DNA from: Geosporobacter ferrireducens
Lineage (GTDB): Bacteria > Bacillota > Clostridia > Peptostreptococcales > Thermotaleaceae
Direction of reading: 5' to 3'
Length of the DNA: 64,000 nt
NCBI RefSeq assembly: GCF_001750685.1
Contig: NZ_CP017269.1
Span: 4,381,416 to 4,445,415 of the forward strand
In this document: positions 63,886 through 64,000 of the stretch, in pieces
Position numbering within the stretch: the first letter of the stretch is position 1
How the letters are laid out: each line of letters begins with the position of its first letter
The notes under the pieces: generated by a model
What the model saw: the letters and a program-made list of their open reading frames with translations, nothing else
Database searches by the model: none
What the model was told of the DNA's origin: nothing
Position numbers and translations under genes: made by a program

Positions 63886-64000
63886 ATGAAAACAGCAAAA
63901 AAAATTATTGCCTTGAGTATGATGGTGGTTTTTGCGTTGTCTACTTTCTTGTTGGCCGCCTGTGCGCCAAAGGAAGCGACACCGTCGGCAGCTGGGGAAC
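63886..64000 (+). CDS. Lipoprotein, probable solute-binding protein (5' end only)
   Basis: Only 38 codons are in the window. A lipoprotein signal peptide (MKTAKKIIALSMMVVFAL, lipobox LAAC near residue 25) is followed by a polar Pro/Ser/Ala linker. AGGAGGGGG lies 7 nt before the ATG. The place after a LacI regulator suggests a sugar-type ABC transporter binding protein, but the ligand domain lies outside the window. Confidence 0.7.
   Translation, partial: MKTAKKIIALSMMVVFALSTFLLAACAPKEATPSAAGE

Noticed and set aside
1..64000. CRISPR arrays, tRNA/rRNA genes, prophage or complete insertion sequences
   Set aside because: None found on reading both strands; repeats seen are short palindromes and the two-copy structured element.

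Overview
The window reads as chromosome of a low-GC, strictly anaerobic, spore-former-type Clostridia member, possibly Alkaliphilus/Natronincola-like (inference). The grounds are AT-rich intergenic DNA, Firmicutes ribosome-binding sites and promoters, a Firmicutes LexA box, HPr kinase, the GlgC+GlgD glycogen set, rubrerythrin, [FeFe]-hydrogenase and a selenocysteine formate dehydrogenase. No tRNA, rRNA, CRISPR array, phage or complete insertion sequence was seen.

Layout. 1-5.3 kb: 3' end of mutY, a MATE exporter, rubrerythrin, a class IV aminotransferase and a CtpB-like S41 protease. 5.3-15.6 kb (minus strand): one glycogen operon, glgB-glgC-glgD-glgA-glgP plus a neopullulanase-like GH13 enzyme. 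15.9-22.6 kb: a MinJ-like PDZ membrane protein, a LytTR response regulator, a large hybrid histidine kinase behind a leader with a terminator, and a GAF-GGDEF diguanylate cyclase. 22.8-27.7 kb: uvrB-uvrA behind a promoter with an SOS box. 28.8-37.8 kb: a trimeric-type electron-bifurcating [FeFe]-hydrogenase operon (NuoE-like, small 2Fe-2S protein, NuoF-like, HydA), then the maturation set (ACT-like regulator, HydG, HydE fused to DUF3343, HydF). 37.9-40.7 kb: uvrC-hprK. 40.9-44.6 kb (minus): an unknown protein, MogA, a MoeB/ThiF-like enzyme and a sigma-54 activator. 44.9-50.4 kb: a second copy of the NuoE/2Fe-2S/NuoF module, joined to a selenocysteine formate dehydrogenase whose gene is split by an in-frame TGA with a visible SECIS hairpin. 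50.5-59.6 kb: mobA-fdhD, then a tungstate/pterin-cofactor operon (tupABC, moeA, moeA-PBP fusion, moaA, moaC, MOSC protein) behind a Moco/Tuco-type riboswitch candidate. 59.8-64 kb: a SulP transporter, a FocA-type formate channel, a LacI regulator with its operator, and the start of a lipoprotein.

How it fits together: two paralogous flavin/iron-sulfur modules couple NAD(H) and ferredoxin either to H2 (hyd) or to formate/CO2 (fdh). The surrounding genes supply maturation factors, tungstate uptake, pyranopterin synthesis, FdhD sulfuration and formate transport. The hyd and fdh promoters share a 19-bp box at the same position relative to an extended -10, suggesting common control. The genes ctp, minJ-like, uvrB, uvrA, uvrC and hprK look like a conserved Firmicutes housekeeping cluster into which the glycogen, signalling and hydrogenase modules have been placed.

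Most notable non-coding signals: a 125-nt element present twice with a compensatory base change, two or three structured leaders ending in terminators, and a family of short GTAGGG palindromes.
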